Both the position numbers and the translations under genes were made by a program. From positions 124,001 to 188,000 of the forward strand of contig CAWGTW010000013.1 in the NCBI GenBank assembly GCA_963825565.1: 64,000 bases of DNA, read 5' to 3'. This DNA is from JBFGCT01 sp963825565 (lineage in GTDB: Bacteria; Actinomycetota; Acidimicrobiia; Acidimicrobiales; Ilumatobacteraceae). Shown here in pieces: positions 36,642-45,282 of the stretch. The first letter of the stretch is position 1, and every line of letters begins with the position of its first letter. The notes beneath the pieces are model-generated. The model saw nothing but the letters and a program-made list of their open reading frames with translations, was not told the DNA's origin and made no database searches.

Positions 36642-37835
36642 ATGGCCGGGCGCGGTGGAACCGAGGCGGGGGCAGGGACCGCGGCGCCTCCTCACGCCGG
36701 CTCCCCCGGGCGTCGCCACGACCCCGGCATCGACCGGCGCGACATCGGCGTCCTCGCGGGGACGATCGGGCTGTGGGCGGCGGTGACGTGGACCGCTGCG
36801 CTGTCGACCGGCTTCTCGCCGCTCGCCGCGCCGACGTGGGCACGATGGGACAGCGGCAACTACGTCACGATCGCCCTGTCCGGCTACTCGTTCTACCCCT
36901 GCATCGACGTCCCGAACCGGACACCCGACCAGTTCTGCGGCACGGTCGCTTGGTTCCCCGGCTACTCCTATGTGACGCGTGTCGTCGGCTGGTCCGGGCT
37001 CGAGGTGTACCCCGCCGGACGGGTCGTCGCCTGGGCCGCGTTCCTCGCCGCGCTGCTGATCCTCTGGTTCGGCTTCCTGCGTCAGAAGCCGACGGCGACC
37101 GGGGCTGCCGGAATGGCGTTCGCCGTCGTGTTCCCCGGCAGCATCTATTACGCCGCGCTGTTCCCGATCTCGGGGGTGATCGCCGCCGCGCTGCTGTTCC
37201 TCGTCTTCGTCGACCGGCAGCGCTGGGCGCTCGCCGGAGCGTGCGCAGCGTTCGCCGCCGTCTACTACACGTCCGGATGGCTGCTCGGCGCGGCGGCGCT
37301 CGTGCCGCTCGTCAGCCCGGTCGTCGGCGACCTCTGGGCTCGCATCCGGGCGGCGGCGTGGATCGCCGTCCCGCCGGTGCTGGGGTACGTGGCAGCCATG
37401 GCGAACATCAAGCGCGCCACCGGGCGCTGGGACGCGCACTTCCAGATGCAGAAGACGTACAACGTGGGGCCGACCGTCCCGACGACGACGTTCCTCCGTC
37501 GAGTCGGGTACCTGACCGACGCGACCCCGAACGTGATCGGCGTGCAGACGATCGTCGTCGCCGTCATCGTGGTGACCGGATGGACGCTGGCGTGGATCAA
37601 CCGCGCCTCGCTCACCCTCGCCGAGCGGGCGATCGTCGTCCTGCTCGTGCCGTACTGGATCGGTCCGCTGGCGCTCGGCGGAGAGCTCTCGATCCATCGA
37701 GCCGAGTCGGTCCTCGTGCCGGTGATCATCCTGCTCGCACGCGGCGGTGAGCGGCTCCTCGTCGCGTTCGTCGTGGTGTGCGTGCCCATCGCCTTCCTGA
37801 TGGCGCAGCTCTACTTCGAGAACACGCTGATCTGA
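36642..37835 (+). CDS. Multi-pass membrane mannosyltransferase-like protein (PIG-V/GT-C type)
   Basis: This 397-residue protein has about nine hydrophobic helices. The first luminal-side loop has WDSGNYVTIALSGYSFYPC, like the WD-x-x-x-Y motif of GT-C and PIG-V type glycosyltransferases; the Asp would be the catalytic base. VAWFPGYSYVTRVVG, YYAALFPISGVIAAALLFLV and RAESVLVPVIILLARGGERL follow. Such enzymes use polyprenyl-phosphate sugars at the membrane. The N-terminal 30 residues are Gly/Ala/Pro rich. It is divergent from the TlpA-like gene with 92 bases between starts. Confidence 0.7.
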   Translation: MAGRGGTEAGAGTAAPPHAGSPGRRHDPGIDRRDIGVLAGTIGLWAAVTWTAALSTGFSPLAAPTWARWDSGNYVTIALSGYSFYPCIDVPNRTPDQFCGTVAWFPGYSYVTRVVGWSGLEVYPAGRVVAWAAFLAALLILWFGFLRQKPTATGAAGMAFAVVFPGSIYYAALFPISGVIAAALLFLVFVDRQRWALAGACAAFAAVYYTSGWLLGAAALVPLVSPVVGDLWARIRAAAWIAVPPVLGYVAAMANIKRATGRWDAHFQMQKTYNVGPTVPTTTFLRRVGYLTDATPNVIGVQTIVVAVIVVTGWTLAWINRASLTLAERAIVVLLVPYWIGPLALGGELSIHRAESVLVPVIILLARGGERLLVAFVVVCVPIAFLMAQLYFENTLI

Positions 37836-38004
37836 CACGACGATTCGCCGGCAGCGGACTGCTGGACCCCACGTCCGGTCCGTCGCTGACCCGTCCCTCG
37901 CCGGCGCGGCGCGAACCTCGCAGTTCTGGGCGGCGGCCATCCGCGGCCGCGATGAACACGCACGATGGTTCGATCGTCGGCCTCGAAGTCCGGGCCGGCG
38001 TGGA

Positions 38005-38922
38005 TCAACGGTCGGCGAACCGGGCGGCCAGGGCGGCGACGTGTTCGGGGTACATGTCGCAACATCCGCCGACGATGGTCGCACCGTCCTCGATCCAGCC
38101 GGCGACCATGTCCGCGTACCGGGACGCGGTCAGTTCCTCGCGCCGTTCGAGGATCGCCTCGTTCGCCTCGTACGTCTCGCTCCGGGCGGTCGGGAACGCG
38201 TTCGCGTAGCCACCGATGCGCACGTCGAGGCCGAGCTCGTCGAGCGCCGTTGCCAGCGCGCCGATCGCCGGTCCGGTCTGCTCGGGGATCGAGCAGTTGA
38301 ACAGCACGGCGTCGATCACCGCCGCGTGCTCGGCGACCGCGGCCGCGATGTCGGCGGGTGTCTCTCCCGACCGCAGCGCGATGCCGTGCGCTGGGTCCCA
38401 CGAGTCGGGGAGCGAGAACCCGACCCAGACCGGCTGCCCCGAACCGCCACCGGCGATCGCGTCGACGATCAGGTGCAGCTCGTCGATCCGGCTGAAGGTC
38501 TCACCGATCCAGAGGTCGACGAACGGGTCGAGGGCCGCGACGATCGATCGGTAGAGCGGGGCGGCGCGCACCGGGTCGACCCTCTCCGGCCGGTACGACC
38601 CGAACAGCGGCGGGAGCGAGCCAGCGACCCGCACCGGTCGGTCGGCGGAATCGGCCGCCTCTCGGGCGCATCGACCCGCGAGCGCGGTCAGCTCCGCGCC
38701 GCGCCCGGCGAACATCGCGTCGCCGAGGTGATACGGCACGACGGCGTAGTTGCTGGTGATGATCACGTCGGCACCGGCATCGATGAAGTTGCGGTGCGCC
38801 TCCACGACGTAGTGAGGCGCCTCGATCAGCGCCAGCGCCGACCACTCCGGCTGGCGGAACGGCGCGCCGATCCGGCGCAGCTCCTTGCCCATGCCGCCAT
38901 CGAGCACGGTGATGCTCACCAT
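38005..38922 (-). CDS. Homocysteine S-methyltransferase family protein
   Basis: This 305-residue TIM-barrel protein has zinc-site cysteines visible: VLFNCS (about residue 210) and GGCC near the end (C287, C288 in TIVGGCCDMYPEHVAAL). VTVLDGGMGKELRR at the start and IITSNYAVVPYHLG also fit the family. It transfers a methyl group to homocysteine to make methionine, using S-methylmethionine or another donor. The start ATG is at 38920-38922. It is the last gene of a minus-strand run and lies 69 bases after the alcohol dehydrogenase, so it may be in the same transcript. Confidence 0.88.
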   Translation of the reverse strand: MVSITVLDGGMGKELRRIGAPFRQPEWSALALIEAPHYVVEAHRNFIDAGADVIITSNYAVVPYHLGDAMFAGRGAELTALAGRCAREAADSADRPVRVAGSLPPLFGSYRPERVDPVRAAPLYRSIVAALDPFVDLWIGETFSRIDELHLIVDAIAGGGSGQPVWVGFSLPDSWDPAHGIALRSGETPADIAAAVAEHAAVIDAVLFNCSIPEQTGPAIGALATALDELGLDVRIGGYANAFPTARSETYEANEAILERREELTASRYADMVAGWIEDGATIVGGCCDMYPEHVAALAARFADR

Positions 38923-38991
38923 CGCCGCAGGATACGGCCGACGCCCCCACGGCGACGATCTGTTCGGGGACTGGCGCACCGAACAGCGCAC

Positions 38992-40086
38992 TCAGCCGGT
39001 GATCGCGATCACGTAGCTGCCGACGTGGCGCTTCTCGCCGAACGCCGCCTGCGCATCGGCGATCCGTTCCAGCGGGAAGGTCCCGGCGAGCACGGGGCGG
39101 ACCTCTCCTCGCTCGACGTACCCGACGAGGGCGGCGAACACCTCGGGCGCGTACACCGTCGCACCGAACAGCTCGAGGTCGTTGAGGTACAGCGTCCTCA
39201 GATCGAGCTCGACCACCGGCCCACCGATCGCACCCGACGTCACGTAGCGCCCGCCCCGGCGGAGCCCGTGCAGCCAGCCACCGAAGTCGGCGCCGCCGAC
39301 CACGTCGGCCACGACGTCGAAGGGCGTTCCGGCCGCTGCAACGGCCGCGGCCGGAACGTCGCCGGCATCGCGATCGACGACCGCACCGGCACCGAGCCGG
39401 CGGACGGCATCGAGCTTGGACCGGCCGGCGACTGCGGTCACGTGCGCGCCGCGCCGGCGGGCGAGCTGCACGAGCGCCGTGCCGACGCCACCCGAGGCCC
39501 CCGTGACCGCGAGCTGCTGGCCCTCGGCCAGACCGACCCGTTGGAGCATGTGCTCGGCAGCCGACCAGGAGCAGGCGAACGTCGCCAGTTCGGCGTCGCT
39601 CAGCTCGCAGTCGATCGGGTACACGTTGCGCGCCGGGACGGCGCAGTACTCGGCGAATCCGCCGTCGCACTCCGAACCGAGATACCCGGCCGACGCTCGG
39701 TCGGACGGGTCGTCGGGGTTGCGGATCCAGGGGTCGACCAGGACCCGCCGGCCGACGAGCGCACCGTCCCCCGGCGACCCGACCGACACGACCCGCCCCG
39801 CGATGTCCGCGCCCTGGATGCGCGGGAACCGCAAGCCGCCTCCCCAGGTCGCGTCGTCGGCCTGCGCCTCGGCGAATCCCGCGCCGCTCGTCGCCGACGT
39901 CACCGACCGGCTGTACCAGCCGACGCGGGTGTTGATGTCGGTGTTGTTGACGCCGCAAGCGGCGACCGCGACCAGCACCTCCCCCGGCCCGGGCTCGGGG
40001 ACCGGGACGTCGGCGCGCACCTCGAGCATCTCCGGGCCGCCGCGCCCGAGCAGCAACGCGGCGCGCATCGTCGCCGGCAGGGTCAC
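38992..40086 (-). CDS. Zinc-type alcohol dehydrogenase-like protein (MDR superfamily)
   Basis: This 364-residue protein starts at a GTG that overlaps the Lrp stop by four bases. The N-terminal domain has EVLVAVAACGVNNTDINTRV and GADIAGRVVSVG; the nucleotide motif is TGASGGVGTALVQLARRRG. GSECDGGFAEYCAVPARNVY replaces the zinc-binding lobe, which lacks the usual four Cys. It could be an NADPH-dependent quinone or enoyl reductase rather than a true alcohol dehydrogenase. Tight coupling to the Lrp regulator suggests joint control. Confidence 0.86.
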   Translation of the reverse strand: MTLPATMRAALLLGRGGPEMLEVRADVPVPEPGPGEVLVAVAACGVNNTDINTRVGWYSRSVTSATSGAGFAEAQADDATWGGGLRFPRIQGADIAGRVVSVGSPGDGALVGRRVLVDPWIRNPDDPSDRASAGYLGSECDGGFAEYCAVPARNVYPIDCELSDAELATFACSWSAAEHMLQRVGLAEGQQLAVTGASGGVGTALVQLARRRGAHVTAVAGRSKLDAVRRLGAGAVVDRDAGDVPAAAVAAAGTPFDVVADVVGGADFGGWLHGLRRGGRYVTSGAIGGPVVELDLRTLYLNDLELFGATVYAPEVFAALVGYVERGEVRPVLAGTFPLERIADAQAAFGEKRHVGSYVIAITG

Positions 40087-40583
40087 CCGACGCCGCCCTT
40101 GCCCGCGCCCCAGTTGTAGGTCTGCTTGGTGATGCCGAGGTAGGTGATCATCTCGACGGTCGCGACCCCGTCGGCGCTGCGGACGTCGTTGACGACGTCG
40201 ATCAGCGTCTCAGCGTCGGCACAGACCACCTCGACGACCAGGTCGTACCGCCCCGCGGTGATCACGACGTACACGGCAGCGTCGAGGGCGCCGAGTTCGG
40301 CAGCGGTCGTGCGCGCATCGCCGGTGATCGTGATCCCGAGGAGTGCCTGGTGACCGAGGCCGAGCATCGACGGATCGGTGACCGCCACGATGTCGATCAC
40401 GCCCTTGCCGGTCAGGCGGTTGACCCGCTGCCGGGCCGCCGCATCGGACAACCCGACGAGTTGACCGAGCTGGGAGTACGGCATACGGCCGTCGGTCTGA
40501 AGGTGGTGGATGATCTGGCGGTCGATCTCGTCGATCACGACGGCCGCTCCGGCCCGCGCATCTGCCTGATCACCGCGCTCCAC
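40083..40583 (-). CDS. Lrp/AsnC family transcriptional regulator
   Basis: Up to 166 residues; the GTG at 40538 (VIDEIDRQIIHHL) is the likelier start, giving 151. The N-terminal winged helix-turn-helix (HHLQTDGRMPYSQLGQLVGL, then SDAAARQRVNRLTGKGVI) is followed by the RAM ligand-binding domain (LLGITITGDARTTAAELG, YDLVVEVVCADAETLIDVVN). Such proteins sense amino acids and bind as oligomers. It lies among amine and amino-acid enzymes, which fits a local regulator that binds the pathway's amino acid. It is coupled to the downstream dehydrogenase by a GTGA overlap. Confidence 0.92.
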   Translation of the reverse strand: MERGDQADARAGAAVVIDEIDRQIIHHLQTDGRMPYSQLGQLVGLSDAAARQRVNRLTGKGVIDIVAVTDPSMLGLGHQALLGITITGDARTTAAELGALDAAVYVVITAGRYDLVVEVVCADAETLIDVVNDVRSADGVATVEMITYLGITKQTYNWGAGKGGVG

Positions 40584-40619
40584 ACGGCGCCGACCGGGTG
40601 CGAAGCATCTCGGCGGTCC

Positions 40620-41309
40620 TCACGTCGCATCCGGCCGATGATCGGGGTTGTGCCAGACGATCAGCGCGGCGTAGTTGTCGACCGCCGGGTCGCGGATGTA
40701 ATCGGACAGCGCGCACGGCGCCTCGAAGCCGTTCTCGAGCTGGAACGTCAACGTCCGGTCGTACAGCTCCCCGGCGCTGACCGCGGCGACGTAGTCGTCC
40801 GCGGTCATCTCGTGCTTGTGGTCGGCATACCCCGGGATGACGCCCCCGGCGATGATCCCCAGCAGGTTGTACGTCCGGCACACGCCCTTGCGGAGGCCGT
40901 ACAGCTCGCCGCCGATCCCCTTGCGCCGGTGATCCGGCTTCACCGCGATGTTCGTCCCGTAGTACCACGGACCGTCCGGGTAGTGCCCGGCGATGTTGCC
41001 GTGGGGTCCGAGCAGATCGTGCACCGTGTGCTGCGGGTCGGACAGATCGAACTCGACCCGGATGCCGAGGCCGGTCGCCGCGACGTGATCGCCGTCGAGC
41101 GCGACGAAACACCCCTCGGGGAACACGCCGGCGAGAGCGCGCACCTCGGCGGCGCTGTACAGGTCCGCGGGGAGCGCGGTCGGGAACGACGCCAGCTCGA
41201 TCGCTTCGATCTCGTCGGCGAAACGCTCGTCGAGGTGGACGTAGCGCAGGCCGGACCGAGGTCCGATCGCCACGGTCTCCAGGTCGGAGCTGTCGATCGG
41301 GCCGTTCAT
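40620..41309 (-). CDS. GNAT-family N-acetyltransferase
   Basis: This 229-residue protein starts at an ATG overlapping the C45 hydrolase stop (ATGA). The acetyl-CoA motif A is visible as NIAVKPDHRRKGIGGELYGL, with IIAGGVIPGYADHKHEM following. FEAPCALSDYIRDPAVDNYA near the end looks family-like for GNATs acting on amino acids or amines. The acceptor is not known, but context suggests an amine or amino acid. The frame also extends upstream through the hydrolase region, which is a shadow. Confidence 0.87.
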   Translation of the reverse strand: MNGPIDSSDLETVAIGPRSGLRYVHLDERFADEIEAIELASFPTALPADLYSAAEVRALAGVFPEGCFVALDGDHVAATGLGIRVEFDLSDPQHTVHDLLGPHGNIAGHYPDGPWYYGTNIAVKPDHRRKGIGGELYGLRKGVCRTYNLLGIIAGGVIPGYADHKHEMTADDYVAAVSAGELYDRTLTFQLENGFEAPCALSDYIRDPAVDNYAALIVWHNPDHRPDAT

Positions 41310-42397
41310 GTCGGCATCTCGATCCGCTGATACTCGTTCTCCGCCGGCCGCCCCCAGCACGCCCAGAACTCGCCGGTCTTCGGCCGCATGATCGCCGCGC
41401 CGCTCGACTCGATGTGCAGTGGCTCGACCGCCACCTGGCAGATCGCCTCCGGCTCTCGGGTCAGCTCGACGAGGCGTTCCTCGTCGATGTCGCCGTCGGC
41501 GAGCAGCTCGCCCGCCGTTCGCAGTCGGGCAACGGAGCTGGCCATCAGCGTCGGGTCCTTCGGCGCCTCGGCACGCTGCGCGCCGGGGTCGAGCACGTGG
41601 TTGGTGTGGACGAGCGGTTCCCCCTCCAACTTGGTGACCGGGCGGATACTCGGCAGCCCCTCGACGTTGTAGCCCACGCCGTAGCGATCGAAGATCAGGT
41701 AGTTGTGCGCGCCGGCGAGATCGGCGCCGAGCAACGTGTGGAGCGCCTCGTCGGCGGTGCTCGACTGCAGCATCGCTCGCACGACCGACGTCCACGCCAC
41801 CCCGCGCGTGCCGTCGAGGCCGGTCAGGTTGTTGATCCCGACGCAGACGCCCTCGGCGTTCATGCCGAGCTGCCCGAGGCAGCCCGTCGTCGTGAAGACC
41901 AGCGCCGGCGGTGCGTCGTCGGGCCGGAGCCGGAGCAGGAGCACATGATCGGTCGCGGTGTCGTGCATGTCCCAGGTCTGGCCGAGCAACCCGGCGCCAC
42001 CGGCACGCTCGTCGGGGACGATGACCGCCGTGCAGTCGTCCTCGATCACCTGCAGCGGCATGTCGCCGCCGACGACCGCCCGCACGGTGTCGACGAAATC
42101 GGTGAACCCGCCGACGACCACGGCCTCGGCCGGCGTGATCCCGGCCGCGTCGGCCATCGCCAGCATCTCGGCGTGCAGGCCCTCGTCGAACGCCTCGTGC
42201 GCGGCCAGCATCGACTCGGCGATGTCGAGGACGTCGGACTCCGAGAGCGGCCCGCCGCTCCACAGGCCGGTGGCGACCAGCGCCACGCGGTCACGGGTGT
42301 AGCCGCGGATCTCCTCGGCGTACGCCGCCCCGTGTGCTCGGCCGATGTCGGCCGGGGAGCCGGCGGCGTCGAGCACGCGGATCGGTGGGCGCCTCAT
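41306..42397 (-). CDS. C45-family autoproteolytic acyltransferase/hydrolase
   Basis: This 363-residue Ntn-hydrolase-like protein has its likely catalytic Cys at residue 122 in EDDCTAVIVPDE, preceded by a roughly 121-residue pro-region that the family cleaves off. GRAHGAAYAEEIRGY near the start, GLLGQTWDMHDTATDHVLLL and CLGQLGMNAEGVCVGINNLT are hallmarks of isopenicillin N acyltransferase-like proteins. Bacterial members include carcinine hydrolase, which cuts N-beta-alanyl amines. It is joined by ATGA overlaps to an aminotransferase upstream and a GNAT downstream, so an N-acyl amine or amino acid substrate is a fair inference. Confidence 0.85.
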   Translation of the reverse strand: MRRPPIRVLDAAGSPADIGRAHGAAYAEEIRGYTRDRVALVATGLWSGGPLSESDVLDIAESMLAAHEAFDEGLHAEMLAMADAAGITPAEAVVVGGFTDFVDTVRAVVGGDMPLQVIEDDCTAVIVPDERAGGAGLLGQTWDMHDTATDHVLLLRLRPDDAPPALVFTTTGCLGQLGMNAEGVCVGINNLTGLDGTRGVAWTSVVRAMLQSSTADEALHTLLGADLAGAHNYLIFDRYGVGYNVEGLPSIRPVTKLEGEPLVHTNHVLDPGAQRAEAPKDPTLMASSVARLRTAGELLADGDIDEERLVELTREPEAICQVAVEPLHIESSGAAIMRPKTGEFWACWGRPAENEYQRIEMPT

Positions 42398-43740
42398 GCC
42401 GCACTCCTCGCCGCGACGACCGCTGCGACGCTGTCGTTCAACACCCCGAGCGCCTCGTCGATCTGCTCGTCGGTGACGATCAGCGGCGGCAGGAAACGAA
42501 CGCAGTTGCTGTAGAGCCCCGCCCGGATCGTGATCAGGCCACGGGTCAGCGTCGCCTTGGTGATCTCGAGGGTGAGGTCGGGGTCGGGCGTCAGGCGCTC
42601 GTCCTTGACCAGTTCGATCGCCAGCATCGGCCCGACCCCACGCACGTCGGCGATGAACGGGTGCCGCGCCTGCAGCTCGACCAGTCCCCGACGCAGTCGT
42701 TCGCCGACGGCGGTGGCGCGTTCGAGGAAGCCCGGCGCGGTGATGATCCCGATCGTCGCGAGCGCGGCGACACAGGCCAACGGGTTGCCGCTGTACGTCC
42801 CACCCATCCCACCGGGGTGCGGCGCGTCGAGCATCTCCGCCCTGCCGGTGACCGCGCCGATCGGCATCCCCGAACCGAGCGACTTGGCGGTGACGACCAG
42901 GTCGGGCACGACGCCGCTGTGCTCGATCGAGAACAGGCGACCGGTGCGGCCGAAGCCGGCCTGGACCTCGTCGGCGATCATCGCGATGCCGTGTTCGTCG
43001 CACAGCCGGCGGATCGCCTGCAGGTACGGTGCCGGCGCCGGGATGAAGCCCCCTTCGCCCTGCACGGGTTCGATGACGATCGCGGCGAGCGCCGACGGGT
43101 CGACCTGGCTGACCAGCGCGTCCTCGAGGCGCTCGATCGACCAGCCGACGAACTGCTCGGGGTCGGTGCCCGGGGGGCGCCGCAGGACGTTCGGGAACGG
43201 GATGCGGTACACCTCCGAGGCGAACGGCCCGAACCCCTTCTTGAACAGCGAATACTTGCTCGTCATCGACATCGTCATGTTCGTGCGGCCGTGGTAGCCG
43301 CCTTCGAACACGAGGATGCCGGCGCGCCCGGTCGAGACGCGAGCGATCTTGACCGCCGACTCGACCGCTTCCGCGCCGCTGTTCATCAGCAAGGTCTTCT
43401 TCTCGAACTCGCCGGGCGTCAGGTCGTTCAAGGCCTCGGCGAGGGCGACCATCGGCTCGGTGGTGGCGACGATGCCACACACGTGCAGCAGGGCGTCGGC
43501 CTGCGCGTGGAGCGCATCGACGACCGGCCCCGGGCAGTGGCCGGCGGCGAGCACGCCGATACCTCCGGCGAAGTCGAGCAGCCGGTTGCCGTCGACATCG
43601 GTCACCACGGCGCCGTCGCCCGAGGCGATCCCGAGGTCGGTGAGGTGGGCGGCTCCGCGCGAGATCGCCGCGCTGCGCCGCTCGACGAGCGCCCGGCTGT
43701 TCGGGCCGGGGATCTCGGTGACGAGGTTGATCGATGGCAT
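42394..43740 (-). CDS. Class III aminotransferase (GabT-like)
   Basis: This 448-residue PLP enzyme has the PLP-holding Asp at 257 in MIADEVQAGFGRTGRLFSIE and the Schiff-base Lys286 in VVTAKSLGSGMPIGAVTG. EPVQGEGGFIPAP, MNSGAEAVESAVKIAR and DFAGGIGVLAAGHCPGPVV also match omega-amino-acid transaminases. It moves an amino group from GABA, beta-alanine, or an amine-derived omega-amino acid to a keto acid. It leads a run of overlapping genes on this strand. Its start lies 147 bases from the divergent flavin oxidase gene. Confidence 0.93.
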   Translation of the reverse strand: MPSINLVTEIPGPNSRALVERRSAAISRGAAHLTDLGIASGDGAVVTDVDGNRLLDFAGGIGVLAAGHCPGPVVDALHAQADALLHVCGIVATTEPMVALAEALNDLTPGEFEKKTLLMNSGAEAVESAVKIARVSTGRAGILVFEGGYHGRTNMTMSMTSKYSLFKKGFGPFASEVYRIPFPNVLRRPPGTDPEQFVGWSIERLEDALVSQVDPSALAAIVIEPVQGEGGFIPAPAPYLQAIRRLCDEHGIAMIADEVQAGFGRTGRLFSIEHSGVVPDLVVTAKSLGSGMPIGAVTGRAEMLDAPHPGGMGGTYSGNPLACVAALATIGIITAPGFLERATAVGERLRRGLVELQARHPFIADVRGVGPMLAIELVKDERLTPDPDLTLEITKATLTRGLITIRAGLYSNCVRFLPPLIVTDEQIDEALGVLNDSVAAVVAARSAA

Positions 43741-43794
43741 GAGCCGCTCCGTTCGGTGTTGCGCGTGGCCGACGGATGGTAACGGATTTCGAGG

Positions 43795-43809
43795 TAGAGC
43801 GCCACTCTA
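43795..43809. promoter_or_regulatory. Possible operator in the divergent intergenic region
   Basis: TAGAG (43795-43799) and CTCTA (43805-43809) form a short inverted repeat with a 5-base centre. It lies in the 147-base gap between the aminotransferase and oxidase genes. It could be the site of a regulator controlling both; the match is short, so chance is possible. Confidence 0.3.
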
Positions 43810-43887
43810 ACGTCGGATTCCATCGCCGAGTGCCCCAGGGGTTGCCGATTGGGTCGTCAGGTGGTCCCCACCGCTATCGTCGTGGCG

Positions 43888-45273
43888 ATGTCGACGCTGC
43901 GCGATGCCTGCACGACGGCCCTGTGGCTCGACCGCCTCGGTCCGATCGAGCCCCGGTCCGCCCTCGATCGGGACCTCGACGTCGACGTCGCGATCGTCGG
44001 TGGCGGGTTCAGCGGGCTGTGGACCGCGTACTACCTCTCGGGCCTCGACCCGTCGTTGCGCATCGCCGTCCTGGAACGCCACCACTGCGGGTTCGGCGCG
44101 TCGGGGCGCAACGGGGGCTGGGCGGTCGGTGAACTGGCCGGGTCGTTCACCAAGTACGCCAAGCACTCCAACGCCCACGCATCGATGCGGCTGAGCCGCG
44201 CCGTCCATGGGGCGGTCGACGAGATCGGCCGCGTCACCGCGGCCGAGGGCATCGACTGCCACTACGCCAAGGGCGGCTGGGTCCGAGCCGCTCGCACCGC
44301 ACCGCAGGCGGCGCGCCAGCGGGCAGAGGTCGAAGAGATGCACGACCACGGGTTCACCGAGGACGTGATCCGCTTGCTCGAACCCGACGAGGTGAACGAG
44401 CACCTGCACATCACCGAAGCGCGATCGGGCATCTTCTTCGCTCCCTGCGCGGCGATCGACCCGGCGCGACTGGTGCGGGGGCTGGCCGACGTGCTCGAAC
44501 GGCGCGGCGTCACGATCCACGAGCAGACCCAGGTCGTCGGCATCGGTGACCGGGCGGTGACGACGACGGTGGGAACGGTGACCGCCGAGGTCGTCGTCAG
44601 GGCGACCGAGGCGTACACCCGGGACCTCGACGGCGAGCGCCGCACGCTGCTCCCCGTGTACTCGTTGATGATCGCCACCGAACCACTGCCCGGCGAGGTG
44701 CTCGACCGGATCGGGCTCGGTGCCCGGCCCACCTTTTCCGACGACCGTTACATGGTGATCTACGGCCAGCGCACCGCCGACGGCCGGCTGGCGTTCGGTG
44801 GGCGCGGGGTGCCGTACAAGTTCGGCTCGCAGATCGACCCGACGATGGAGCAGCACCTCGCGTCGCACGAGTTGATCCGGCAGACCCTGATCGACCTGTT
44901 CCCCGTCCTGCGCGACGTGCAGATCACCCATCGCTGGGGTGGGGTCCTCGGGATCCCGCGCAACTGGCTCCCGTCGGTCCACTACGACCCCCGCACCGGT
45001 CAGGGCTGGCTCGGCGGCTACGTGGGCGAGGGGGTGGCTGCGGCCAACCTCGCCGGGCGGACACTGGCCGAGCTGATCACGCGGTCCGAGACCGAGCGCA
45101 CCTCGCTGCCGTGGGTCGGCGTGCACGCCCGCCGCTGGGAGCCCGAGCCACTGCGCTGGCTGGGTGTGCGCGGCAGCCGGCGCATCCTCGCCACCGCCGA
45201 CGACCGTGAGCGGGCGACCGACAAGGAAGCCAAGCTGGCGACCAGGCTCGCCCACCTCCTGCGCGGCGACTGA
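43888..45273 (+). CDS. FAD-dependent amine/amino-acid oxidase (DAO family)
   Basis: This 461-residue flavoprotein has the Rossmann motif VAIVGGGFSGLWTAYYLSG (about residues 33-51) and the DAO-type GASGRNGGWAVGELAGSF. IGQRTADG-like and WGGVLGIPRNWLPSVHYD segments and a C-terminal GWLGGYVGEGVAAANLAGR complete the fold. The family includes gamma-glutamylputrescine oxidase (PuuB), which releases NH3 and H2O2. It is divergent from the aminotransferase operon, and together they suggest breakdown of an amine. The ATG at 43888 has no clear ribosome site. Confidence 0.87.
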   Translation: MSTLRDACTTALWLDRLGPIEPRSALDRDLDVDVAIVGGGFSGLWTAYYLSGLDPSLRIAVLERHHCGFGASGRNGGWAVGELAGSFTKYAKHSNAHASMRLSRAVHGAVDEIGRVTAAEGIDCHYAKGGWVRAARTAPQAARQRAEVEEMHDHGFTEDVIRLLEPDEVNEHLHITEARSGIFFAPCAAIDPARLVRGLADVLERRGVTIHEQTQVVGIGDRAVTTTVGTVTAEVVVRATEAYTRDLDGERRTLLPVYSLMIATEPLPGEVLDRIGLGARPTFSDDRYMVIYGQRTADGRLAFGGRGVPYKFGSQIDPTMEQHLASHELIRQTLIDLFPVLRDVQITHRWGGVLGIPRNWLPSVHYDPRTGQGWLGGYVGEGVAAANLAGRTLAELITRSETERTSLPWVGVHARRWEPEPLRWLGVRGSRRILATADDRERATDKEAKLATRLAHLLRGD

Positions 45274-45282
45274 CCCGGGCCG

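Noticed and set aside
37836..38004. Terminator between the GT-C-like and homocysteine methyltransferase genes
   Set aside because: Only short GC palindromes (GCGGCC/GGCCGC) were found, no better than expected for this base composition.
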